A DNA stretch of 35,263 nt, taken from the IMG/VR virus record IMGVR_UViG_3300021959_000006, positions 1 to 35,263 of that record; one strand, 5' to 3'. This document shows, in pieces, positions 17,814 through 25,825 of the stretch; the stretch's first letter is position 1; each line of letters begins with the position of its first letter. The stretch is from a virus. Under the pieces are notes generated by a model that ran no database searches, was not told the DNA's origin, and saw only the letters and a program-made list of their open reading frames with translations. The position numbers and the translations under genes were made by a program.

Positions 17814-18377
17814 ATGAATATAAGAATAAGTAAAAAAGTAATTGATAGCATTAAAAAGATTTACCCTGATTTAAACGGTGGGTTTGTATATTTTGAAACT
17901 AAAGAAGATGGTACGCATTGGGAAAATCCAATAGACGGTCTGTTTTGGGATAGTCAGGAATATGACAAGCCAGATTGGCAAACTATTGAAGATAATTTTT
18001 TAGATGACATTGTTTATAAAAAAGAAGAGTTGCTCGCTTTAAATAAGCAAAAAAAAGCACAAGCAAGAGATAAGGGCATAGAGATAACAGTTGGGGACAG
18101 ATCTTATTTAGTTAATGAAAAAACTGTTCTTGAGCTCGCTATTTTGAAAGCGTTGGGAAGAAAGCCCGCCCCTTGGAAAGATGCAGACAATAAAACGCAT
18201 CTTCTAACAGAAGAAATGCAAAAAAATCTTGGCTATGTTATGTTAGACATAGTTATATCTGGTGAAAGAATAGCCCTAAGTGTTGAAAAAGCTATTGATA
18301 GCTTAACTAAAAAAAACATAGATAAGTTTGATTTAGATGAGGCTTGGAAAGAGGCAATTAAAAATGTTATTAAGTAA
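17814..18377 (+). CDS. Probable tail fibre accessory/assembly protein
   Basis: A 187-aa product directly after the fibre gene. The N-terminal part is polar, with many Trp/Asp residues (HWENPIDGLFWDSQEYDKPDWQTIEDNF). The middle has KKAQARDKGIEITVGDRSYLVNEKTVLELAILKALG, and a C-terminal helix follows. The position suggests a role in fibre assembly or attachment, but no family is recognised with confidence. The start is ATG 17814, not the earlier TTG inside the fibre gene. The end overlaps the next gene by 14 bases. Confidence 0.6.
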   Translation: MNIRISKKVIDSIKKIYPDLNGGFVYFETKEDGTHWENPIDGLFWDSQEYDKPDWQTIEDNFLDDIVYKKEELLALNKQKKAQARDKGIEITVGDRSYLVNEKTVLELAILKALGRKPAPWKDADNKTHLLTEEMQKNLGYVMLDIVISGERIALSVEKAIDSLTKKNIDKFDLDEAWKEAIKNVIK

Positions 18378-18984
18378 AAGGTCAAAAGAATATAACAAGG
18401 CGATTGAATTTATTGAGAGCAATAGAAAAAACTTTATTATTTTATCAAGTGAGTATTATAAAAATAAAGGTTTTTTTCCCTACCTTGTTTCACTTTCGGC
18501 ATTGCTAAGGGGGAGATCACCAATTTATCACACAGCCCTAATAATAAATAAAGGCAATAAAATATTTTCTTTAGAAATATCTCCTGCTGGTATTAAGTTA
18601 ATAGATTTTAAAACAGCTTATTTTAGTAGTAAATTTAAAGGAACTTTAAAAGCACAAGTTATAAGAGGGAAAAAAACTTTAGATCAAGAAAAAAAGATAA
18701 TTGATTTTATAAAGTCTAATATCTTAAATAAAAAATATGGAAAATTAAAAGCAGGTAGGTCTTGGACAGCTTGGAAAATATGGGATCAAAAAGACGATGA
18801 TAGAAAATATATCTATTGCACAGATGCGGTGCTTGATATAATAAAAAAATTTGAAGGACACAAAATCTTTGATAATCACGCAGAGGTAACTCCAGCACAA
18901 TTATATGAGTTTTTGCTTGACGACTATAGATTTGCTTCTAAATACTGCGTTATGATTCAACAACTAAATAATTGTAGTTTGTAA
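18364..18984 (+). CDS. Permuted papain-like (NlpC/P60, YiiX-type) cysteine hydrolase
   Basis: A 206-aa protein with a His in YHTALIIN, an acidic residue on the next strand (FSLEISPAG), and a Cys in YIYCTDAVLDIIKKF, then TPAQLYEFLL. This His-then-Cys order is that of permuted NlpC/P60 amidase-like enzymes, which cut peptides or lipids in cell envelopes. A hydrophobic stretch (FFPYLVSLSALLRG) could associate with membrane. ATG 18364 is preceded by AAAGAGG and preferred over ATG 18337. It may help lysis or envelope entry. Confidence 0.6.
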   Translation: MLLSKRSKEYNKAIEFIESNRKNFIILSSEYYKNKGFFPYLVSLSALLRGRSPIYHTALIINKGNKIFSLEISPAGIKLIDFKTAYFSSKFKGTLKAQVIRGKKTLDQEKKIIDFIKSNILNKKYGKLKAGRSWTAWKIWDQKDDDRKYIYCTDAVLDIIKKFEGHKIFDNHAEVTPAQLYEFLLDDYRFASKYCVMIQQLNNCSL

Positions 18985-18985
18985 G

Positions 18986-19285
18986 ATGGATATAAGTAAT
19001 TTAAGTGATTTACTACGCATACTATCTTTTACAGCTATTCCTGTTATAGGATATGTTTATACATTAATTTTAGGGGTTCAAAAAAGAGTGCAAGAAATAG
19101 AGGTTGGTAGCAAGGACTTAGAATTGAAATTTAATGATAAGTTTTTTAAAAGAGAAGATTTAAATTTTATTAATAAAGGGCTTGAAACACGAATTGCAAG
19201 TGTTGAATCAAAAATAAACAAAGTTGAAGAAAAATTAGATCAACAATTTGCAAAGCTTACTGAATTACTATCTGAAAAGAAATAA
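18986..19285 (+). CDS. Membrane protein with coiled coil, holin candidate
   Basis: A 99-aa product with one hydrophobic segment (about residues 11-30, ILSFTAIPVIGYVYTLILGV) and a charged coiled-coil C-terminus (VESKINKVEEKLDQQFAKLTELL). It starts two bases after the preceding gene. Its place in the lysis block suggests a holin or pinholin-like function, but a single membrane span with a long coiled coil is also seen in other phage membrane proteins. Confidence 0.55.
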   Translation: MDISNLSDLLRILSFTAIPVIGYVYTLILGVQKRVQEIEVGSKDLELKFNDKFFKREDLNFINKGLETRIASVESKINKVEEKLDQQFAKLTELLSEKK

Positions 19286-19453
19286 ATCATATTTTGTTTT
19301 GAGATTTTGCATATACTTTTTATGCTTTTTCATTTCTAGCAATAACTCACATATATTCTGATTTATTATAATTTGATTAAAAACCTTAAATTTATCAGGG
19401 TTGTTTTTATTATCTATTACTATTTCATTAATAGCAATTACAGTCAGTTTCAT
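19268..19453 (-). CDS. Small leftward ORF of uncertain reality
   Basis: A 61-aa, Asn/Ile/Lys-rich product antisense to the gap between the holin candidate and the endolysin. It starts five bases after the stop of the 23-aa membrane peptide ORF at 19458-19529, and its end overlaps the rightward gene by 18 bases. No motif is recognised. The pair is the only leftward coding suspected within the rightward block, so this may be a chance frame in AT-rich DNA. Confidence 0.25.
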   Translation of the reverse strand: MKLTVIAINEIVIDNKNNPDKFKVFNQIIINQNICELLLEMKKHKKYMQNLKTKYDLFLFR

Positions 19454-19457
19454 TTTT

Positions 19458-19529
19458 TTAGAAAAATATGCCCGCTAATATTAACATTATTATAGGAGCT
19501 AGTGAAATTATAATTTGATCTTCAGTCAT
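19458..19529 (-). CDS. 23-aa membrane peptide ORF, leftward
   Basis: The product begins MTEDQIIIS and ends with a hydrophobic stretch (LAPIIMLILAGIFF) long enough to span a membrane. The combination of a short polar N-terminus and a clean transmembrane segment is unusual for random DNA, but no promoter or Shine-Dalgarno sequence is clear. It could be a small membrane peptide such as a lysis regulator. Confidence 0.3.
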   Translation of the reverse strand: MTEDQIIISLAPIIMLILAGIFF

Positions 19530-19627
19530 TTTTAAAAGCTAAATGAAAAAACTATAAAAGCCTCATTTATATTGGCAATATAAAAATAACAAGATATTTT
19601 ACTCATCATATAAATAAATTAAAATTA

Positions 19628-19656
19628 TTGACTTTTGAAAGGGTAAACACTAGAAT
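19628..19656 (+). promoter_or_regulatory. Sigma70-like promoter for endolysin and spanins
   Basis: TTGACT at 19628-19633, a 17-base spacer, and TAGAAT at 19651-19656. The predicted start near 19663 leaves a leader of about 45 bases before the endolysin ATG. Apart from this promoter and two doubtful leftward ORFs, the 420-base gap 19286-19708 holds nothing recognisable. Confidence 0.6.
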
Positions 19657-19708
19657 AGACTTACGAAGGTTAATTTAGGTTTATTCTTTCTTATTAAAAA
19701 TAAAACAG

Positions 19709-20152
19709 ATGACTTATAGTTTTGGTATAAGATCTCATAATAAAAAAATTACTTGCCATAAAGATTTACAGTTAATTCTTGATAAAGCAATTAAAATAAT
19801 TGATTTTTCTATTTTAGAAGGTGCAAGGACTTTAGAAACTCAACAAAAATATTTTGCAGAAGGTAAATCAAAAGTAGACGGTGTAAACGTAAAATCAAAA
19901 CATCAAGTATCACATAACCAACCTTTATCTTTAGCTGTAGATATTGCACCATATCCTATTTATTGGGATGATAGTTTTAAATTTGCTTTTTTAGCTGGGG
20001 TAATGAAAAGCGTGGCAACGAATTTATTAGAACAAAATAAAATTACTCATCAACTTAGATGGGGTGGCGATTGGAATTCTAATAATAATTTTAAAGATCA
20101 AACTTTTTTTGATTTATCTCATTTTGAATTGGTAAAATTTAAATATGAATAA
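19709..20152 (+). CDS. M15-type peptidase endolysin
   Basis: A 147-aa zinc peptidase of the VanY/L-alanyl-D-glutamate peptidase type that cuts the peptide crosslinks of murein. Motifs in order are EGARTLETQQKYFAEGKSKV, SKHQVSHNQPLSLAVDIAP (metal-binding His and Asp), RWGGDW, and DLSHFEL (the Asp and last His). The length is typical of single-domain phage endolysins. There is no signal peptide, so a holin would be needed. It has its own promoter and is followed by a spanin pair. Confidence 0.88.
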   Translation: MTYSFGIRSHNKKITCHKDLQLILDKAIKIIDFSILEGARTLETQQKYFAEGKSKVDGVNVKSKHQVSHNQPLSLAVDIAPYPIYWDDSFKFAFLAGVMKSVATNLLEQNKITHQLRWGGDWNSNNNFKDQTFFDLSHFELVKFKYE

Positions 20153-20185
20153 TTTTATAGTTAGTGTGGCTGTCTAGCTGAAATA

Positions 20186-20413
20186 ATGATAAAAAATTTA
20201 AAAAATAAAATTATAACTATTTTTGGGGTAATCGGGGCAATAGCCTTATTTTTTGCGAGTAGACAAAATGAAAAAAACAAACAACTTAAAAGAGCAATTA
20301 AATCTATTAAAATTGCTAAAAAAGTACAGAAAGATATTAATAGTTTATCTAATGATGATAAGCGTAAGCGCATGCGGGAGAAGTATTCTAGATCTGGGAG
20401 ATCAAAATCTTAA
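20186..20413 (+). CDS. i-spanin-like inner membrane protein (Rz type)
   Basis: A 75-aa product with an N-terminal transmembrane segment (IITIFGVIGAIALFFAS) followed by a highly charged, Lys-rich periplasmic helix. This is the layout of an Rz-type inner-membrane spanin subunit, though short. A lipoprotein ORF is embedded in the other frame and extends past its end. Spanins fuse inner and outer membranes in the last lysis step, which implies a Gram-negative host. Confidence 0.6.
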   Translation: MIKNLKNKIITIFGVIGAIALFFASRQNEKNKQLKRAIKSIKIAKKVQKDINSLSNDDKRKRMREKYSRSGRSKS

Positions 20414-20534
20414 ATACTCGGACGTATTAAAATGTGTTATAATGACGGATGAAGAAATAAATTTTATGTCTGAACAGACTTTAACTTTAATTTTATACAA
20501 CAATGAGTTAGTTTGTAAGGATGAACAAATATAA
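20268..20534 (+). CDS. o-spanin-like lipoprotein (Rz1 type), nested start
   Basis: Read in a different frame from the i-spanin, the product has a basic region, a hydrophobic stretch and a lipobox (KILIVYLMMISVSACG, Cys as the acylation site), then a short periplasmic tail with two more Cys. ATG 20268 gives 88 aa, but a TTG at 20313 would give a more usual short signal peptide. Overlapping Rz/Rz1 arrangements are typical of phages of Gram-negative hosts. It ends 30 bases before the convergent resolvase gene. Confidence 0.6.
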   Translation: MKKTNNLKEQLNLLKLLKKYRKILIVYLMMISVSACGRSILDLGDQNLKYSDVLKCVIMTDEEINFMSEQTLTLILYNNELVCKDEQI

Positions 20535-20564
20535 TTTTAGGTCCTTACGCACAAAAATATTTGG

Positions 20565-21026
20565 TTATTTAGATTCTTTATTAATTGCGTAATATAACAA
20601 TGCTATTGCGTCTGCCTCATTATCATCTTTTGGATTATGTCCTAATTCCTGAACTGCCTTTATCACCTGTTCCTTGTTGGCGTTGCCTTTTCCAGTTATG
20701 TGTTTCTTAATAGTGCCTACTGCTACACCCTCATAAGGAATTTTATTATCTTCACAGAACATAGTTAAAGCTGCTTTGAACCCACCATAGCAATGTGCAG
20801 CATCAACACCAATATGTTTTCTTACTTCTTCAAAATAAATCACATCAATACCTAATAATAAACTATTGTGGATTTCTTGTAGGTGATTTCTAAAATTAAC
20901 AAACCTTCTATCAGCACTTTGGAAACGAGTAGCTTTGAAGTTCTTCGAGTAAGATTTAACATTATCGTTAGTTAATAAAGCTATTCCAGTTGTGGTGCCT
21001 AAATCGAGAGCTAATATATTAGTCAT
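20565..21026 (-). CDS. RuvC-like Holliday junction resolvase
   Basis: A 153-aa RNase H-fold nuclease. The first acidic residue is in ILALDLGTTTG, the second in VIYFEEVR, and the last pair in PKDDNEADAIALLYYA, giving the RuvC/poxvirus-resolvase active site. It would resolve branched intermediates before packaging. It is the last gene of the leftward replication operon. Its ATG overlaps the stop of the DUF3310 gene (AAAATGACTAA). No clear terminator is visible in the 30 bases that separate it from the convergent lysis block. Confidence 0.9.
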   Translation of the reverse strand: MTNILALDLGTTTGIALLTNDNVKSYSKNFKATRFQSADRRFVNFRNHLQEIHNSLLLGIDVIYFEEVRKHIGVDAAHCYGGFKAALTMFCEDNKIPYEGVAVGTIKKHITGKGNANKEQVIKAVQELGHNPKDDNEADAIALLYYAINKESK

Positions 21027-21237
21027 TTTCTATTTCTTTAATTAATTTATCTAAGTACCACTTAGCTTTTTTCAGATCTTCCACTTTATTTTTGTGGTCA
21101 ACCCGTGAAACATATTTTATTATGTTACCTTTGCAAAAGCCAGCTAATTGTGTTGGTGATAATTTAGCTTTTAAATAATCAAAAGTTTCTATACCACCAA
21201 ACTTATAGTGATCTGGGTTTATTTTATCTTTATCCAT
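21019..21237 (-). CDS. DUF3310 family protein
   Basis: A 72-aa product starting MDKDKINPDHYKFGGIETFDYLKAKLSPTQLAGFCKGNIIKYVSRVDHKNKVEDLKKAKWYLDKLI. The INPDHY... and GNIIKYVxR...(DL)KKAxWYLDxLI patterns define this small phage family, usually found in nucleotide/replication gene clusters. Its biochemical role is unknown. ATG 21237 is preferred over TTG 21255. Confidence 0.88.
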   Translation of the reverse strand: MDKDKINPDHYKFGGIETFDYLKAKLSPTQLAGFCKGNIIKYVSRVDHKNKVEDLKKAKWYLDKLIKEIEND

Positions 21238-21305
21238 CTTTGTATTTTTGTCCAATGTCTTAATAAATATAGTTCATCATCAGTTAATATAAAATACTCA
21301 TCCAT
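21219..21305 (-). CDS. 28-aa ORF between polymerase and DUF3310 genes
   Basis: The product (MDEYFILTDDELYLLRHW, then a basic tail) starts five bases after the polymerase stop and overlaps the DUF3310 start by 19 bases. Tight packing and an ATTATG start context suggest translation. No function can be assigned. Confidence 0.4.
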   Translation of the reverse strand: MDEYFILTDDELYLLRHWTKIQRWIKIK

Positions 21306-21309
21306 AATA

Positions 21310-23241
21310 TTATTTCTTATAGTTAATACCTTCCCAACCTTCCGCAGCTACGGGGCAATCTTTAGCCCAGTTGGGTGTTGCTGCCATTAGATTACAAAAC
21401 TGTTTTAAAGTTTTAGTAGCAGAATATTCATCCACTTCCGCAACTAATTCGTCATGTACGGATAATACAATATTAAAGCCTGCGTCTTCTATGCGTAACA
21501 TTGCGTCAGCCATTAAGTCTCTTGCCACTGCTTGGGTTATATTCTCCACCAGCTTACCACCGTATGTACCATTACGAAACGCCTTACCCATCTTTTCAGC
21601 TAGGTAGCTTAGTTCTATAGACTCGCCCCAATCGTTTTGTTTCATCTTCAACTCTGGCTTATAATAGTGTAGGCATCTGCCGCTAGGCAGTTGACACTTT
21701 AAAAAATCATCTTGCATAAACCAAATAGTTTTACCACATTCTACACGATTACCAGTTCTCACCGCTGTGTGTGCTGCTTTCTCTTGATCGTACCAAAGTT
21801 GCCTAACATGGTGATATGTCTGGCGATAAGTATTAATAGCTGTTTTAGCTAAATCCTCATGTATTTTAATACCCCAGCTTAAACAAGTCTCATAGAATTT
21901 AGGTGCGCCCATACCGTAGCCTGCACCAAGTATAGCAGCTTTACCTAACTGTCTTTGCTCTGCGGTTACATCTTTAACTTCTACCCTATAAATATTAGAG
22001 GCCATATCTTTATACAAGTCCTCACCGTTTCTAAATTGGTTTAGCATCTTTTCGCTACCTGCAAGCCAACCAAGAACTCTGGCCTCAATAGCTGCAAAGT
22101 CAGCAACTAATAGTTTCTTGCCTTGTGGTGCGCATACCATACCCCTTATAGCTGACGACATAAAACCCATTACATCATTGGTTAGCATCTCAATACTTGA
22201 TGCGCTGCCTTGTTTAATTAGCTTGATAGCAGTAGCCATATCTTTAATACTACCTCTTGGTAGGTTTTGGAATTGCACCAACTTACCAGACCATCTACCG
22301 GTTGAAGCACCGTGATACATAAGCACATCACGGATTCTACCATCTGGTGCAGTAGAGTTTTTCATTGCTTCATATTTAGCCGTAGAGGTTTTACTTAATG
22401 CTTGGCGTATCTCTAATACTCTTTTAACCTTAGCATCTTTAACAGTTTTTAAAGCTTGTTCTACATCTGCTTTAGTAAGTCCGGGTAAATCCTCACCACG
22501 TTCTTTACACCATTCAAGTATCTTAGCACGTTGACCAACAGTAGTTATCTTACCTTCGGTTAATATATCTAATTCTTTTTCTAGTTTCTCTGAATGCTCA
22601 CCTAATATCTTTAGTGATTTATTAACAGCATCTATATCTATATGGACACCACGCTCGTTAATCTTCTGATCTAACTGCCAAATCTTTAATTCTTTTTCTG
22701 GTAGTTGACCTAGTTTGTTTGCTATTGCGTATTCTGCTTCAACGTCTGATTTACAATAGTCATATAGTGTTTGAAATTTTTCTGGGTATTCTTGTTGCTC
22801 AAAGAAACCACCAACTCTTGGCCTAGGTTTAGAGAGTTGTAACATAACTCTTTTACCTTCGTCATCTTTAATAGTGCTTAAATTTAATATCTGACCAGCA
22901 CCACCCAATGATCTTGGTAAAGCGTGGTATGCTGCAACGCTAGCTGAACAACGCCACTGCTCTGGTTTAATCTCTGGCCAACCATATCGTTTAACCATGA
23001 TGTTATGCCAGATAGCTTTTTCAAAGAAAGCGTTGTGGGCTTCTACTAATGCGTTCGGGTTTTCATACAGATAGTTACGTAGTTTAATGCAGGTGGTTAG
23101 ATCATCGCTTAATTGTACAGGCCCATTACCTATCTTATACGCCATACAAAGTATCTCGGTGCTTGAGTCTAAGGAGTAGACCCAAGCACCGGACTTCTTT
23201 ATATCAACCTCTGATCTTGTTTCAAAGTCAATATAGATCAT
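21310..23241 (-). CDS. Family A DNA polymerase with 3'-5' exonuclease
   Basis: A 643-aa replicative polymerase. The exonuclease domain begins IYIDFETRSEVDI, with later acidic sites (EAHNAFFEKAIW, YCKSDVEAEY). Polymerase motif A is LLVADFAAIEARVLGWLAG, motif B includes RQLGKAAILGAGYGMG, and motif C is LSVHDELVAEVD. All catalytic Asp residues are present. It lacks the N-terminal 5' nuclease of bacterial Pol I, as usual for phage enzymes. Its ATG overlaps the TAA of the DUF2815 gene (TAATG), so the two are translationally coupled. Confidence 0.95.
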   Translation of the reverse strand: MIYIDFETRSEVDIKKSGAWVYSLDSSTEILCMAYKIGNGPVQLSDDLTTCIKLRNYLYENPNALVEAHNAFFEKAIWHNIMVKRYGWPEIKPEQWRCSASVAAYHALPRSLGGAGQILNLSTIKDDEGKRVMLQLSKPRPRVGGFFEQQEYPEKFQTLYDYCKSDVEAEYAIANKLGQLPEKELKIWQLDQKINERGVHIDIDAVNKSLKILGEHSEKLEKELDILTEGKITTVGQRAKILEWCKERGEDLPGLTKADVEQALKTVKDAKVKRVLEIRQALSKTSTAKYEAMKNSTAPDGRIRDVLMYHGASTGRWSGKLVQFQNLPRGSIKDMATAIKLIKQGSASSIEMLTNDVMGFMSSAIRGMVCAPQGKKLLVADFAAIEARVLGWLAGSEKMLNQFRNGEDLYKDMASNIYRVEVKDVTAEQRQLGKAAILGAGYGMGAPKFYETCLSWGIKIHEDLAKTAINTYRQTYHHVRQLWYDQEKAAHTAVRTGNRVECGKTIWFMQDDFLKCQLPSGRCLHYYKPELKMKQNDWGESIELSYLAEKMGKAFRNGTYGGKLVENITQAVARDLMADAMLRIEDAGFNIVLSVHDELVAEVDEYSATKTLKQFCNLMAATPNWAKDCPVAAEGWEGINYKK

Positions 23242-23804
23242 TACCCTAACAGGTTTGAAGATTGATAATTATCTGGGTTGTCAGCTTCATCATCAATAAC
23301 GTCAAACTCGTCTGCTGCTGCTGCTCTAGCTGCGCCAAAAGCATCACCATCTTTAACTTTCTGTACGTTATTAAGAGATAAAGAAACACCACGGTTGCCT
23401 GATCTATCATAAGCATAAGCATTGACACTGGCTCTTATAAAACAGCCACCATATATTTCTTCTTCGGTTAAGATGTCTTGATTTTGAGAATCAACTACAC
23501 CCGGTTTACGTGTGTTCTTAACAGTTATAAAATAGTGGCCGTGATATTCTGGGTTATAAGGTTCACCATTGTTTTTAGTACCGTCGCCATCCTTAATAGG
23601 ATTGTTAAGTACCTTTGGTACTTTCGTACCCCATTTTTCTTTAATGGTTTTCTCTAACAATTCTTTTAGTTTTGTTAGATCAGTTTTCTTATCAAACAAA
23701 ATATCAACTGAATATTCGGACTTGCCGGACATCTCGTTTAATTTAGGTTTCATAAGGTTAGGGAAAGACGCTCTTCCTACGGGAGTAATTACTTTATTAG
23801 TCAT
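23241..23804 (-). CDS. DUF2815 family ssDNA-binding protein
   Basis: A 187-aa product starting MTNKVITPVGRASFPNLMKPKLNEMSGKSEYSVDILFDKKTD. The GRASFPNLxxP opening and the later GHYFITVKNTRKPGVVD and YGGCFIRASVNAYAYDRSGNRGVSLSLNNVQKVKDGDAFG are hallmarks of this OB-fold family. The C-terminal tail is acidic (DEFDVIDDEADNPD), as in SSB proteins that recruit partners. The frame opens further upstream, but that extension overlaps the DUF2800 gene and is out of character. The leader resembles that of the SNF2 gene (AATAACACGTAA). Confidence 0.88.
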   Translation of the reverse strand: MTNKVITPVGRASFPNLMKPKLNEMSGKSEYSVDILFDKKTDLTKLKELLEKTIKEKWGTKVPKVLNNPIKDGDGTKNNGEPYNPEYHGHYFITVKNTRKPGVVDSQNQDILTEEEIYGGCFIRASVNAYAYDRSGNRGVSLSLNNVQKVKDGDAFGAARAAAADEFDVIDDEADNPDNYQSSNLLG

Positions 23805-23835
23805 GTCATTACGTGTTATTAAGTTAATAAAAAAT

Positions 23836-24993
23836 TTAGCCTTCAATGACATCAAAGTCACTTCGAGCTGACGATTCCACAGCAGGCCTCTTATCACTAA
23901 CAGGCACCATTGTGTTACCGTTATCAGGTGTCTCACAAAGTGAGGCAACTAATTCCTTACCAACCAGCTTTTCTAATTGTGCTGGTGATTTTAATTTCGG
24001 ATTGGTTAATAAAGATTCTAATGGTTGATCTTCCATTAACCTTTCTTTTGTTTTCTCTTCATCAATCCATTTACGGTTAGCTCTTTTCTTAACGAGCTTG
24101 TAACCCTCAATAGATTGGCCTCGTTCTAATTCATTGAACGCATAGGCTTCTACTGCTTTTAGCCATGAAGAAATAACTGGTGCAAAATCTAAAACCTTTT
24201 TAATATCTACTGGTTTTAAACTATCTGGCTCTGGCAATATTATCTCCTCATCTTTGAATTCTGCTTTAGCAACTTCTAAAGATTTCTTTTCTAGTTGTGG
24301 GCACACTGCTTGAGCAGGGCAGAACCTACACCATTCACCTTCTTTAAGTTTTGGGTTCTTAGCTTCGCAAGCTTTAACCCCTTTCTTTAAAGTCTTAGCA
24401 AACTTATCAAGGTAGCCAACAGTAGTTACCCAAGATTTAATGGGTTCACCTGCTGCTCTTGGCTGAACGATAGTTAATTTGATCTGGCTATTTGGATGTA
24501 AATTTTGTACATTAGCAGCACCCAAACCATAGTATGCTAGCTGTGTATTTTCCTCTGGGCTAACTGCAATACCAGCGCCATGTTTGTAATCAATAACTTC
24601 AAGCATGCCAAGCATATCGCTAAACACACAAGCATCATTAGTACCAAACATATCTTCATGTACAAAATCTAAACTAAACCTAGTTTCAATAAATAGGTCA
24701 CCTAGCTTTGCTCTGCTTCTTACATAATCTACATAGACTGTAACCGCTTCAACCATATCTTCATTGACAAAATATTTACTTCCATCATCTAAAGTTATTA
24801 ATTGGTCAGTATAATCACTAGGGTTATTATTGTTCAGTAAACATAACTCACCTAATTTGTGAGCTGCGGTACCTTCTTGAGCATAGACACTTGACGGTTG
24901 CGGTGGTACTGTCTCGGATAGCTTAACACTACCCGGACAGTTTAACCATCTACTAGCTGATGAGGCACCATATTTTGAATGTGCTTGAGGCAT
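23836..24993 (-). CDS. DUF2800 family PD-(D/E)XK/RecB-like nuclease
   Basis: A 385-aa product beginning MPQAHSKYGASSASRWLNCPGSVKLSE, the family signature. Then come EGTAAHKLGELCLL and DACVFSDMLGMLEVIDYKHGAG, which supply the Asp, Glu and Lys of a PD-(D/E)XK core. A downstream EGEWCRFCPAQAVCPQL, together with the early Cys, could hold an iron-sulfur cluster as in Cas4/AddB-type nucleases. It usually pairs with DUF2815, family A polymerase and SNF2 helicase, as here, suggesting recombination or end processing. Confidence 0.88.
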   Translation of the reverse strand: MPQAHSKYGASSASRWLNCPGSVKLSETVPPQPSSVYAQEGTAAHKLGELCLLNNNNPSDYTDQLITLDDGSKYFVNEDMVEAVTVYVDYVRSRAKLGDLFIETRFSLDFVHEDMFGTNDACVFSDMLGMLEVIDYKHGAGIAVSPEENTQLAYYGLGAANVQNLHPNSQIKLTIVQPRAAGEPIKSWVTTVGYLDKFAKTLKKGVKACEAKNPKLKEGEWCRFCPAQAVCPQLEKKSLEVAKAEFKDEEIILPEPDSLKPVDIKKVLDFAPVISSWLKAVEAYAFNELERGQSIEGYKLVKKRANRKWIDEEKTKERLMEDQPLESLLTNPKLKSPAQLEKLVGKELVASLCETPDNGNTMVPVSDKRPAVESSARSDFDVIEG

Positions 24994-24997
24994 AATA

Positions 24998-25450
24998 CTA
25001 CGCTATTTTGTTTAATAATTCTGGGTACTTTTCTTGAGGTACTGCTGGGAAGTTTGCATAATCACCTAGTTCTTTTAAGATATTAGCTAAAGCTTCTTCA
25101 CTATTATTTTGGATGAAATCTACTAGCTTTTCCCTAACTTTATCTTCGGTTGGTAGTTCTTTTTCAACTACTTCTTCAAGATGTGGAGGAATATCTTTAC
25201 TTTTTTTCTCAATAGCTTCTTGAACTTTTTGCTCTACCTGCTGCTTAAATTCTTGTTTAGATTCAGTAACTTTTTCCTGTTTAGGTTCTAAATCTAATTC
25301 CATTTGACCTGATAATTTACTCTGTTCAATTTGAATTAATCTTGCAGTGTTATTAGCTATAGTAGATAGTAGTTCAATTATTAAAATATCTACGGTAGCA
25401 GCACAGTTACCTTTCATACGTAATAGTTCGTCAACTTTTTTTATGTCCAT
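24998..25450 (-). CDS. Hypothetical helical protein of the replication operon
   Basis: A 150-aa product with an N-terminal helical part (VDELLRMKGNCAATVDILIIELLSTIANNTARLIQIEQ) and a charged, low-complexity Glu/Lys/Gln middle. A C-terminal helical unit ends FPAVPQEKYPELLNKIA. No family is recognised. It sits between SNF2-side genes and the nuclease, so a replication or recombination helper is plausible. Its leader contains TTATTAACTTAA. Confidence 0.7.
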   Translation of the reverse strand: MDIKKVDELLRMKGNCAATVDILIIELLSTIANNTARLIQIEQSKLSGQMELDLEPKQEKVTESKQEFKQQVEQKVQEAIEKKSKDIPPHLEEVVEKELPTEDKVREKLVDFIQNNSEEALANILKELGDYANFPAVPQEKYPELLNKIA

Positions 25451-25477
25451 ATTAGTTTTTATAGTTAAGTTAATAAA

Positions 25478-25822
25478 TTAATTTAAAGTAGACGGGTCTA
25501 CTTCATAGCCCTGTATATTAAGTGTTGGTTTTTTCTTGACGTTTTTAAAACCGTCTTGCCAACGCTTAATACAAAGTTCCATTTCTTTTGGTTGTTTGAG
25601 TATTGTTCTTGCATACTCAAGAGTCCAATTCTCTTCACCTTCACCACCCTTATCAATATCATTTACTTTAACATTAATAAGTGTGATTTGCTGCACTTGA
25701 TTATTGTTCTCACCCACCTGAACCATTGTTGGTTGCCACTTAAACCTAATGTGGTAATTACTTGGCCAATAGCTTTTAAAAATATTTAATAATTCTGGTA
25801 CTTCTTTATATTCTATTTTCAT
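25478..25822 (-). CDS. Hypothetical protein downstream of SNF2 helicase
   Basis: A 114-aa product (MKIEYKEVPELLNIFKSYWPSNYHIRFKWQPTMVQ...) starting just after the helicase stop. It alternates strands and helices and is not a family I recognise. The end carries NIQGYEVDPSTLN. Operon position suggests a role in DNA metabolism, but nothing in the sequence defines it. Confidence 0.68.
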   Translation of the reverse strand: MKIEYKEVPELLNIFKSYWPSNYHIRFKWQPTMVQVGENNNQVQQITLINVKVNDIDKGGEGEENWTLEYARTILKQPKEMELCIKRWQDGFKNVKKKPTLNIQGYEVDPSTLN

Positions 25823-25825
25823 AAT

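Noticed and set aside
23805-23948. N-terminal extension of the DUF2815 protein
   Set aside because: The extra residues overlap the DUF2800 gene, are unlike the family start, and the ATG at 23804 follows a leader similar to that of SNF2.
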